NCBI RefSeq assembly: GCF_036417845.1
Contig: NC_090011.1
Coordinates: forward strand, 2,314,726-2,378,725
From: Apteryx mantelli
Lineage: Eukaryota > Chordata > Aves > Apterygiformes > Apterygidae
DNA: 64,000 bases
Reading direction: 5' to 3'
In this document: piece after piece, positions 23,801 to 36,956 of the stretch
How the letters are laid out: every line of letters begins with the position of its first letter
Numbering within the stretch: position 1 is the stretch's first letter
Position numbers and translations under genes: made by a program
Notes under the pieces: model-generated
Told to the model about the DNA's origin: nothing
Seen by the model: the letters and a program-made list of their open reading frames with translations, nothing else
Database searches by the model: none

Positions 23801-25337
23801 GGTCCTTGGGGAGGTGCCCAGAAGGGGACCCCAAACGGTGTCCCAAGAGGTCCCCAGAGAAGCCACCCAAGAGGACCCCCAAAGGGGCTCCAAGGAGGTG
23901 CCCAGAGATGTCCCCGAAGGGTCCCCAGCCAAGTCCCCAAAGGGGTCCCCAAAGAGGTGCCCGGAGAAGTCCCTGAAAGGGTCCCCAAGGAGGTGCCTGC
24001 AGATGTCACCAAAGGGGTCCCCAAAGAAATGCCAAGAGATGTCCCCGAAGGGATCCCCAAGGAGATGTTCAGCCAGGTCCCCAAAGGGGTCCCCAAAGAG
24101 GTGCCCGGAGATGTCCCCAAAGGGGTCCCCACGGAAACGCCAAGAGATATCTCCAAAGAGGTCCCCAAGGAGATGTCAGGAAATGTCCCCAAAGGGGTCC
24201 CCACGGAAATGCCAAGAGATATCTCCAAAGAGGTCCCCAAGGAGATGTCAGGAGATGTCCCCAAAGGGGTCCCCACGGAAATGCCAAGAGATATCTCCAA
24301 AGAGATCCCCAAGGAGATGTCAGATGTCCCCAAAGGGGTCCCCAAGAAGATGCCAAGAGATGTCCCCAAAGGGGTCCTCAAGGAGATGCCTGGAGATGTC
24401 CCCAAAGGGGTCCCCGAGAAGATGCCAGGAGATGTCCCCAAAAGGATCCCTGAGGAGATGTCAGGAGATGTCCCCAAAGGGATCCTCGAGATGCCCGGAG
24501 ATGTCCCCAAAAGGATCCCCAAGGAGATGCCAAGAGATGTCCCCAAAGGGATCCCCGAGATGCCCGGAGACGTCCCAAAAGGATCCCCGAGGAGATGCCC
24601 GGAGATGTCCCCAAAAGGATCCCCGAGGAGATGTCAGGAGATGTCCCCAAAGGGATCCCCAAGGAGATGCCCAGAGATGTCCCCAAGGGGTCCCCGAGGA
24701 GATGCCCGGAGATGTCCCCAAGGGGGTCCCCGAGGAGATGCCCGGAGATGTCCCCCAAGCGGGCCCCGACGAGGTCCCCAAAGGGGTCCCCGGCCAGGTT
24801 CCCGGGCGGTTCCCCGGCGCCATCCCCAAAAGGGTCCCCCGAGAGGTGCCCAAAGGGGCCCCCGGAGCCGCCCCCAAAGGGGCCCCCCGAAACCTCCTCC
24901 CCCGGGGGGGGCCCAGCCGCCGCCGCCACCGCCGCCGCCGCCACCGTCCCCCCCCGGCCCGGGGCCGTCGGCGAGGGGCCGGAGCCGGAGCCGGAGCTGG
25001 ATCGGTCCCCGGGGCGGGGGGCCGCCGGCGTCACCGGCGTCACCGGCGGCAGCGGGGGGGGGTGGGGGGCCGCCCCGGGGCCCCGTCGCGGGCCGGGGGG
25101 GGGGCCGGGGTGTCCCGGCGAGGGGGGGTTCGTGGTGCAGGTGTGCCAGGAGCGGCTGCAGGTCACCCTGCGGGAGGACGTCACCCGCAACCTGCTGGCC
25201 CCCCGCCAGCGGCACGGGGACGGGGACGGGGCGCCCAGCGAGGCGGGGGACGGGGGCGACGCGGCCCCCCCAGCCACCGAGCTGCCGCCATCTGCCGCCA
25301 CCACCACCGGCCCCCCCGAGCAGCGCCGACATCCGAG
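11864..25337 (+). CDS. LMTK3: LMTK3, lemur tyrosine kinase 3 (C-terminal end missing)
   Basis: A single-pass membrane kinase related to AATK and LMTK2. Exons: 11864-11969, 13113-13246, 13982-14132, 15641-15717, 15800-15918, 16022-16109, 16860-17008, 18081-18165, 18939-19060, 19644-19793, and a large one from 20910. The first ten agree in phase. Visible features are an Ala-rich signal peptide (residues 1-~30), a transmembrane segment at ~50-70 ([17 protein letters not shown]) followed by [12 protein letters not shown], the glycine loop GNGWFGKV (~150-157), the ATP-site lysine in VVVKELR (~174), the catalytic loop HSDLALRN (D~276) and GDYG in place of DFG (~293). The juxtamembrane [19 protein letters not shown] is LMTK3-specific. 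In the last exon [31 protein letters not shown] and [15 protein letters not shown] are recognised, but in different frames. The C-terminal third known from mammals is not found before the gap. Confidence 0.93.
11980..12665. repeat. CATCCCTCCGTTGTCCC minisatellite, LMTK3 intron 1
   Basis: Starts as a (TCCATCCC)n microsatellite at 12000-12125 and passes into tandem units of CATCCCTCCGTTGTCCC, with GGTCCCTGCAGCCCTCCG as a recurring longer block. From 12700 to 13100 the intron is C-rich with AATCAGCCCCACAGG repeats. Confidence 0.87.
13290..15545. repeat. GGTTCTAGGTCACCCAACAG minisatellite, LMTK3 introns 2 and 3
   Basis: Units of about 35-65 bp share the core TTCTAGGTCACCCAA and fill two consecutive introns. 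The exon at 13982-14132 is a non-repetitive island inside the same array type. The gene-specific core appears dozens of times; units towards 15100-15500 carry CCCAGCTCCATCACCCTGGC. Confidence 0.9.
16130..16850. repeat. GGGGGGTTTGCACGA minisatellite, LMTK3 intron 6
   Basis: Tandem 13-18 bp units of the GGGGGGTTTGCACGAG type, followed from 16440 by a longer unit containing GCACAGGGCTCACACC. G-runs of six to eight recur every ~15 bp, giving strong G-quadruplex potential on the transcribed RNA. Confidence 0.9.
17040..18075. repeat. GCCCGGACGCCTGGGCCCCT minisatellite, LMTK3 intron 7
   Basis: About sixteen tandem units of 45-80 bp built on AATGGGAGCCCGGACGCCTG, then GGCCCCTC and a G-rich tail with GGGAGGGGGCTGGGGG. 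The GGACGCCTGGG core is the same motif found dispersed in POLD1 and RCN3 introns. Confidence 0.92.
18170..18930. repeat. GGATGGAGGGGACATGGGGA minisatellite, LMTK3 intron 8
   Basis: Purine-rich tandem repeat of GGACATGGGGACAGGG and GGATGGGATGGAGGGGAC blocks. A higher-order unit of about 120 bp is visible at 18240-18360 and 18360-18480. The plus strand is almost free of C-runs, so it is a strongly purine-biased tract in the sense direction. Confidence 0.9.
19080..19640. repeat. GTGTCACGGTGTTGCCGTGCC minisatellite, LMTK3 intron 9
   Basis: Units of 30-60 bp containing CGGTGTTGCC.TGCCCT, then GTGTCATGGTG and CCCAGTG fill this intron. It ends in a GACGGTGCCGC quadruplet at 19596-19636. Confidence 0.87.
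19860..20825. repeat. CCGGCTGTAGCCCCCCGGCC minisatellite, LMTK3 intron 10
   Basis: Tandem units combine CGGCTGTAGCCC blocks with CATCCTTCCACCATCCCTCC or CATCCTCGCCCCATCCCTCC. The older left part uses CTGTAGTCTCCCAGCTGTCC. Near-identical long units at 20380-20500, 20500-20640 and 20700-20800 indicate recent expansion. Confidence 0.9.
21900..22800 (+). repeat. Coding-region minisatellite 1 in LMTK3 last exon ([11 protein letters not shown] type)
   Basis: A GC-rich tandem array of GAGACGTCCCC, TGGGCGCAGATGTCACC and TTCGGCACCGGAGA blocks lies between the recognisable LMTK3 segments [13 protein letters not shown] and the later conserved stretch. In one frame it reads as repeats of the [13 protein letters not shown] and [11 protein letters not shown] type; the other two frames are also largely open. 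Which frame is used cannot be decided, because the exon changes frame upstream. I know no counterpart in mammalian LMTK3. Confidence 0.82.
23285..24880 (+). repeat. Coding-region minisatellite 2 in LMTK3 last exon ([12 protein letters not shown] type)
   Basis: About 1.6 kb of 30-36 bp units, GATGTCCCCAAAGGG plus GTCCCCAAGGAGATG. Adjacent longer units near 24122 and 24194 are spaced exactly 72 bp. One frame reads as [12 protein letters not shown]-type 12-residue repeats, another as [12 protein letters not shown]-type repeats. It ends just before the Pro/Ala-rich stretch that precedes FVVQV. Unit divergence is graded, with the most regular copies at 24060-24700. Confidence 0.87.
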
Positions 25338-25560
25338 GTGGGTGAGGGACCGGGGGGGGGGGGGACAGGGACATCGGGGCACAGGGGAGGGACATTGGGG
25401 GACAGGGAGGGACGGGGGGGACATTGGGGGACATTGGGGGATGGGGGGGGACATTTGGCCTCCCCCCGGCTCCCACATTTTGACCCTTTTTGCGCCTTTT
25501 CTCTCTGTCCCCCCCCCATGTGTGACCCTGCTCCCCGACCTGCCCCCGTTGCCCCTCTCA
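25338..25560. other. Sequence between LMTK3 and the assembly gap
   Basis: After a possible donor (CGAG/GTGGGTGAG at 25337/25338) the sequence is G-rich with GGGACATTGGGGGA repeats (25370-25450), then a mixed C-rich stretch. No LMTK3 C-terminal coding is recognised here. Confidence 0.5.
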
Positions 25561-25760
25561 NNNNNNNNNNNNNNNNNNNNNNNNNNNNNNNNNNNNNNNN
25601 NNNNNNNNNNNNNNNNNNNNNNNNNNNNNNNNNNNNNNNNNNNNNNNNNNNNNNNNNNNNNNNNNNNNNNNNNNNNNNNNNNNNNNNNNNNNNNNNNNNN
25701 NNNNNNNNNNNNNNNNNNNNNNNNNNNNNNNNNNNNNNNNNNNNNNNNNNNNNNNNNNNN
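25561..25760. other. Assembly gap, 200 N
   Basis: Exactly 200 undetermined bases, probably a placeholder of unknown true size. The end of LMTK3 and the first exon of PRMT1 should both lie here or have been lost. Confidence 1.
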
Positions 25761-26030
25761 TCGGGCCCTCGTGGCCCCCCCCCGATCCTTGCTAGCCCCC
25801 ACGTGGGGGTCCCAGGCCCTCCCAGGCCCCCCAACTCTTTGTAGCCCCCCCAGCTCTCTCCTAGCCCCCCACGTGGGGGTTGTGCCCCCCCCCCCACGGG
25901 GGGTCCCAGGCCCTCGCATGAGCCCCCCCCGGCCCCTCGCTAGCAGCCCCCCCCCCCCCCCAAAGGGGGTCCGGGCCCTCGTGGCCCCCCCCGGGGCGCC
26001 CGGCCCCATTGACGTCTCTCCCTTGCTCTC
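25761..26030. repeat. CTAGCCCCCCACGTGGGGGT repeats upstream of first visible PRMT1 exon
   Basis: Degenerate repeats of CTCTCTCCTAGCCCCCCACG, with TGGGGGTCCCAGGCCCTC as a recurring companion. This is presumably PRMT1 intron 1. No promoter of PRMT1 can be identified in it. Confidence 0.65.
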
Positions 26031-26036
26031 TTCTAG

Positions 26037-31751
<5,715 letters not shown>

Positions 31752-32420
31752 GGCCCCCCCCGCGCCCCCCCCCCCCGGGGGACGAGGCCCCCCCCCCCCC
31801 CAGCCACCGGGGGGGGCTGCGACACCCCCCCCGAGCCCCCCCTGGGGGGATGAGACCCCCCCAAACCACCTGGGGGGGCTGCGACTCCCCCTAGACCCCT
31901 CCCATTGGGGGGCTGAGACCCCCCCCAAAACCCTTTCTGGGAGGGGCCTAAGACACCCCAAAAACCCCTGGGGGGCCCCAACCCCCCCCCCAGAGGGGCT
32001 GAGACCCCCCCCCCCAAACCCCTCCCTGGGGGTCTGAGACCTCATGACCCCCCCAGCTGCTTTGGGGGGGGCCCCCAAGACCCCCCTGAACCCCCTCCCG
32101 GGGGCCCTGAGACCCCCCTGTCTCCCCTCCCCCCCTGGGGGGCCCCTGAATCCCCCCCCCCAAGCAGGGTCCTGCTGCCCCTGGGGGGGGCCTGCCCCAC
32201 ACAGGGGGTCCCCAAGTTCCCCCCTCCTCCCTTTGGGGGTCCCCTTGGGGGGGGTCCCGTCTCCCTCCCCCCCCCTTTGCCCCCCTGGGGGGCCCCCGGT
32301 TTGTGGGGGGGGGGGCAGCACGGGGGGGGGGCTGCAGACGGTTCCCCCCCCCCCTTTCGTAACTTATGTTTTTATATGGTGACGTTGCCGAGGAATAAAC
32401 GGAGCTGGGAACGGGGCCCC
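31752..32420 (+). other. PRMT1: PRMT1 3'UTR
   Basis: From the TAG to the polyadenylation signal the sequence is C- and G-run rich, with repeats of GGGGGGCTGAGACCCCCC. It has no conserved coding. The UTR is about 650 nt. Confidence 0.75.
32394..32399 (+). terminator. AATAAA polyadenylation signal of PRMT1
   Basis: AATAAA in the context CGAGGAATAAACGGAGC, about 640 nt after the stop codon. Cleavage is expected near 32410-32425. The end of the convergent RCN3 lies only about 200 bp away. Confidence 0.85.
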
Positions 32421-32614
32421 CGTGTCGCTGTGTCGCCTGGGGGGGGCCCCAGTGTCCCCGGGGGGGCCCCAAAACCCTTGGTGGGGGGGGTCCCTGGCCC
32501 TGGGGGGGTCCCCAGTGTCCCCCAGGAGGATCCCAATGTCCCTGGAGGGTCCCCAGTGACACCGGGGTGCAGGTGTGGGGAGGGGGGGAACGCAGCCCCC
32601 GAGTGCCCCCGAGT

Positions 32615-32620
32615 CTTATT
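32615..32620 (-). terminator. Possible variant polyadenylation signal (AATAAG) of RCN3
   Basis: On the minus strand CACAATAAGACTC lies about 95 nt after the RCN3 stop codon. AATAAG is a weak variant, and no canonical hexamer is seen between the stop and PRMT1's end. Tentative. Confidence 0.35.
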
Positions 32621-32715
32621 GTGTTGACTGTTCCCCCCCCCCCCCCCCCACAAATTGTCCTCTGTTCGTTTCCCCGCCGGGGGGCCCAGGCGTCCGGGGG
32701 GCCCCGGCGTCCGGC

Positions 32716-35242
32716 TCAGAGCTCGTCGTGGGGGCGGGTGAGGTCCTCGCCGTAGCTGGTGGCCTGGCTGCCCACGAACATGTTCCAGTTGCCCAAAATC
32801 TCCTCCTTGGTCAGCTTCCCGTCCTGGGGGGGGGCGGCGGGGGGGGCTCGTTAGGGCCCAGGCGTCTGGGGGGGCCAGGCGTCCGGGAGCCCTGCTCTGC
32901 CCCTAGCCCCACAGGGACCCAGGCGTCCGGGAGCCCAGGCGTCTGGGGGCCCAGGCGTCCGGCAGCCCCTGCTCTTGCCCTTAGCCCCACAGGGACCCAG
33001 GCGTCCGGGAGCCCAGGCGTCTGGGGGGCCCAGGCGTCCGGCAGCCCCTGCTCTTGCCCCTAGCCCCACAGGGACCCAGGCGTCGGGAGCCCCTTTCCGG
33101 GCCCCCCTCCCCCACCCCATGCAGGGGGCCCAGGCGTCCGGGGGCACCTTGTCGGCGTCGGACTCGTGCAGCAGGTGCTTGGCCTCCACCTCGGCCGGGT
33201 TGGTGGCCGGTGGCCGCAGCCAGTGGGCGACTTCAGCCGCATCCAGGCGCCCGTCGCCGTCCAGGTCGCGGAAGCGTCCGACTGCTCCCGCTCCGTCCGC
33301 TACCACTCGGGGCTCCGGCACCCCCGGCTCCCGGCGCGTACATGTCGCCTGTGGGCCCCGGCAGCCGGGTGAGGCGCCCGAGGGGCCCAGGCGTCCGGGA
33401 GAGATGCGCGAGGGGGCCCAGGTGTCCGGGCAACGAGTGTGAGGGGACCCTGGCGTCCGGGAGAGGTGCCCGAGGGGGCCCAGGCGTCCGGGGATGGGGG
33501 TGTTTGGGGACCCAGGCGTCCGGGCCCTGCCCCTTTCCCTCCCCCTGCCCCGAGGGACCCAGGCGTCCGGGAGAGGTGCCCGAGGGGCCCAGGCATCCGG
33601 GGATGGAGGTGTTTGGGGGACCCAGGCGTCCGGGCCCCGCCCCCTTCCCTCCCCCCGCCCCGAGGGACCCAGGCGTCCGGGCTCACCGATGTACTCATCC
33701 ACCTGGACGTAGCCGTCGCCGTTCTTGTCCATGTCCTCGATGGTCTCCGGGCGGTTCAGACAGACGTGAGGCGGCCGCCTCGGCGTGGCGGGGCCCAGGC
33801 GTCCGGGCGGCCCCCCCCGCCCCTCCCCCCCGCCCCCCGCCGGGGGCCCAGGCGTCCGGCTCACCGCTGCCACGACGAGCTTCATGTGCTCGAACTCCTC
33901 GGGGTGCAGGAAGGCGGCGAGCTCGTCGCCCCTGACCACGCCGTCGCCGTCGCCGTCGGCCGCCGGAAGCGCCGCTCCGTCCGGGCCACCAGGCCGCCGG
34001 TAGCTCTCGGGGTCCTCGACGTCCCCAAAGTCGTCGTCTGCGGGTGGGAGGGGTCATCGGGGGGGGGGCCCAGGCATCCGGGGGCCCCTGCTCTGATCTC
34101 CCCCCCCAGTCCCCTGGGGGCCCAGGCCGTCCGAGCCCCTTTCGCAGGGACCCAGGCATCCAGGAGCCCCCCTCCCTCCTCGGTGGGGGCCCAGGCGTCC
34201 GGGAGCCTCCCTCCCTTCCCAGTGGGGGCCCAGGCGTCCGAGCCCCCTTCACAGGCGACTCAGGCATCCGGCGGGGCCCAGGGCGTCCGGGCGCAACCGA
34301 CGCCGTAGCCCGCTGGCGGTACTCGCACCAGCCCAGGGCTCCGTTACCGCACGGGGGGGGGGCCCCCGGCATCCCCCTGCCTCCCCCCCCCCCGCCGCGG
34401 GGCCCAGGCGTCCGGGCGCACCAGCGCCGTAGGCCTGCTGCGGTACTCGCGCCAGCCCAGGGCGCGTCGCCGTCGCCGTCGTAGCGCTCGCGGCCCCGGC
34501 GCAGGCTCTCGGCCAGGCCGCGCCGCCGCCGCCGCTCCATCCAGGCCTGCAGCTCGGCGCCCTTCACCGCCCCGTCGCCGTCGCCGTCGATGAGCCCCAC
34601 CAGCAGCCTGGGGGTGTGTGTGTGGTGGGGGTCACGACCCCCAAAATCCCCCCCCATCCCTGTCCCAGCGGCCTGTGGGGATGGGGGGAGGCTGGGACAC
34701 ATGAGGGGACAGTGGGGACATGGAGGGACATGGGGGACACGGGGGGGGGGGGACACGGGGCACCCCAGCCCCATGTTTGCACCCAGACACCTGGGTCCCG
34801 GGATGGGGCGGACAGGGAGGGAATCACCCGGACACCTGGGCCATGGGTGGGTTCCCGATGCCTGGGCCTGTGGATAGGGGATCACCCGGAAGCTGGGGCC
34901 CCAGGACAGGGCAGGGGGGCATCTCCCAGACCCCGGGACCCCGGGATGGGGACGCCTGGGTCCTGGGACAGGGGGGGCTCCCCCGGATGCCGGGACCCCG
35001 GGAAGGGGACGGGGATGGGGGTGAGGGGGCTCCCCCGGACGCGGGGGCCTCACCCGAGGCGGCGGCGGCTCTCGTGGGGCGCCAGCTGGTCGAAGGCGCG
35101 AGCCTCCTCGGCGCCCAGAAAGGCCTCGTGGTCGTAGGCGACGCCGCGCGGGTGCTCGTGGGGCCGCCGGGGGCCCCTGTCGGGCGCCGGCTCGGCCCCC
35201 GCCAGCCAAAGCGCCGCCAGCCACACCAGCCGCCCCGGCCAT
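32716..35242 (-). CDS. RCN3: RCN3, reticulocalbin 3, ER EF-hand protein
   Basis: A CREC-family calcium-binding protein of the ER lumen. Exons (minus strand): 35054-35242, 34422-34607, 33865-34037, 33687-~33747, 33148-33348 and 32716-32823. The reading gives a hydrophobic signal ([14 protein letters not shown]) and [22 protein letters not shown]-hand loops follow: [65 protein letters not shown] and [12 protein letters not shown]. The last exon ends [20 protein letters not shown] and the HDEL retrieval signal, which identifies RCN3 rather than RCN1 or calumenin. The ATG at 35242 is one base out of frame with the signal peptide. Further single-base breaks lie near 34455 and 33985-34010. The exon at 33148-33348 is locally scrambled near 33285-33310, where a TAG falls in a conserved position. 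The acceptor of exon ~33747 reads GG.AG and is unclear. Confidence 0.92.
32850..33680. repeat. Clustered GGGCCCAGGCGTCCGGG motif in RCN3 introns
   Basis: The introns flanking the 33148-33348 exon consist largely of 20-60 bp units carrying CCCAGGCGTCCGGGAG. Longer duplicated blocks contain CCCCTAGCCCCACAGGGACC (three copies at 32895, 32980 and 33060) and GAGGTGCCCGAGGGGCCC. More copies continue at 34060-34280. Confidence 0.9.
34290..34465 (-). repeat. Two-copy duplication of an RCN3 donor edge
   Basis: The 3' end of the exon 34422-34607, its donor and part of the intron are repeated once downstream (minus-strand sense) at about 34290-34345. The real edge reads LGWREYR..AYGA and the decoy [12 protein letters not shown]. 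On the plus strand both share CGGTACTCGC.CCAGCCCAGG with TCCGGGCGCA beside it. Spacing is about 120 bp. Confidence 0.85.
34620..35053. other. RCN3 intron with GGGACACGGGG and CGGGACCCCGGGA repeats
   Basis: A short TGTGTGTGTGGTGGGG tract at 34611-34628, GGGACATGGGGGACACGGGG repeats at 34690-34760 and GATGCCTGGGCC-type blocks at 34790-35040. Nothing coding is recognised. Confidence 0.6.
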
Positions 35243-35264
35243 GCTGGGGGGGGGGGGGGGCACG

Positions 35265-36335
35265 GCTCAGGAGGCCCCCCGAAATGCGCCACCCGGCCCC
35301 CAAACGGCCCCAAAATAGCCCTGCATGTCCCCAAACGGCCCCCAAACGGCCCCCAAATGGCCCAAAATTGCCCTGCGTGTCCCCAAACGCCCCCAAAAGC
35401 CCCCGAATGGCCCCAAAATGGCCCTGCGTGTCCCCAAACGGCCCCAAATGCCCCCAAATGCCACTGCGTGTCCCCAAAGGGCCCAAAATGCCCCCAAGAG
35501 GCCCCAAACCTCTCCAAATGGCCCCCAAACACCCCTATGTGCCCCCAAATGCCACTACCTGCTCCCAAATAGCCCCAAAACGCCCCGTGTCCCCAAACTC
35601 CCCTACGTTTCCCCAAATGGCCCCAAAATGCCCCAAATGCCCCAAAATGTCCCCAAATGCCCCAAATGGTCCCCCAAATACCACAGAACAGCCCCAAGTT
35701 GCCCCCAGGGTCCCCTGAACCTCTGGGATGTTCCCAAAGGCCCCCAAACGCCTCGAAACGACCCCAAACCATCCCCAATCCCCCACTTGCCCCTCAGACC
35801 CCCCCCCAGTTGCCACCAGTTGCCCCTCAGACTCCCCGCAATTGCCCCAGACCCCCCAGTTGCCTCTCAGACCCTTCCCAATTGCCCCAGTTGCCCGTTT
35901 CCACCAGTTGCTCCTCAGAACCCTCCAATTGCCCCTAGACCCCCCAGTTGCCTCAGTTGCCCCTTAGACCCCTCCAATTGCCCCAGACGCCCCCGTTGCC
36001 CCACTTTCACACCTCAGACCCCCCCAGTTGCCCCAGTTTCCACCAGTGGCCCCCCAGACCCCTCCCAGTTGCCCCCCCATTCCCCCAGTTGCCCCTCAGA
36101 CGGCTCCCAGTCGCTCCCAGTACCCGCCCCAGTTGCCCCTCCCCCACGTGCCGCCCTCAGCTCCCCTCAGAGCTGCCCCTCCCCCCACAACGGCCCCCCG
36201 AGCCCCAGTTGCCCCAGTTCCCCCAGTTCCCCCCAGTTTCCCCGAGCCCCCAAAGCCCCCCTCAACTCCCTCCCAGTCCCCCCAGTCCTCCCAGTATCTC
36301 CAGTTGCCCCCCAGTTGCCCCCCAACTGGCCGCGG
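35265..36335. repeat. CCCCAAACGGCCCCAAAATGG and CAGTTGCCCC minisatellites (RCN3 5'UTR intron, inferred)
   Basis: The left part (35265-35790) has 20-35 bp units of GGCCCCAAAATGGCCCTGCG with TGTCCCCAAA. The right part (35800-36330) has CAGTTGCCCCTCAGACCCC units. On the minus strand this lies between a donor-like GGAG/GTGTGAGG at 36352/36351 and an acceptor-like C-tract and AG just before the ATG at 35242. I therefore take it as a 5'UTR intron. Confidence 0.7.
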
Positions 36336-36351
36336 ACCCCCCACCTCACAC

Positions 36352-36560
36352 CTCCGCTCCGGCCCGCGCCGCCCGCCCGAATGGGGGCGGGGGGTCGCGC
36401 GCCGCCGCGCCCCGCCCCCCCGCCGCCGCCGGGCCAATGGGGCGCCGCGGAGCCCACGTGGGGGGCGGCCCGGCCCGCGCCCCCATTGGCCACCGCCCGC
36501 CACGTTGCCGGCGGCGGCGGCGCTTTTGCCCAAAAAGAGAGTTTTTCGTCCCGGGAAAGC
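36352..36560 (-). promoter_or_regulatory. RCN3 CpG promoter and non-coding first exon (inferred)
   Basis: CpG-dense sequence with CCAAT at 36434-36438 and ATTGG at 36484-36488, flanked by GCCGCCGCCGGG and GCCCGCCACG. No TATA box. It sits upstream of the inferred RCN3 donor and may also fire to the right, towards the satellite. The strand and start site are inferred only. Confidence 0.5.
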
Positions 36561-36739
36561 CGCGGAGGGGGAAAGGAGCGGGGGGGGGGGGGGGAAGAGG
36601 GCGGCTTAAAGGGGCCGTGCCGCTATACTGGGATATACTGAGGTGTACTGGGGCCCATGAGGGCCTGCACAGAGGCGATGCTGGGGTGTATGGGGCACTG
36701 TACTGGGCTGCTGTGGTCCATACTGGGAGCCTGAACTGG
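36561..36739. other. Spacer between RCN3 promoter and satellite
   Basis: A G-run (36578-36592) is followed by short TATACTGGG and TGTACTGGGG repeats at 36623-36730. No gene is seen. Confidence 0.5.
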
Positions 36740-36956
36740 GGAGCTGTGGAGGTGCGAAGGGGGACCGTGGAGACCCGTGGCAGCTTGTGCGACCTCGTGG
36801 AGACCCGTGGAGGCTGAAGAGTGTAGAGGCCTGGGTGAGACCTGTACAAACCTGTAGAGCCCATGTAGGAGGCCTCTGCGAGCGCGTAGAGGCCCGTGCG
36901 AGCTTGTGGGAGTCCGTAAAGAGCCCGTAAGAGCCCGTAGGAGGCCTCTGCGAGCC
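36740..36956 (-). repeat. Inverted, decayed left edge of the satellite array
   Basis: Monomer blocks appear here as their reverse complement: TAGGAGGCCTCTGCGAGC at about 36870 and again at 36939, with TAGAGGCCCGTGCGAGC between them. Further left the copies degrade (GTGGAGACCCGTGG, GTAGAGGCCTGGGTGAGACC). The direct array begins right after CGAGCCC/AAGCTCGCA at about 36957, so the junction is head-to-head. Confidence 0.88.
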
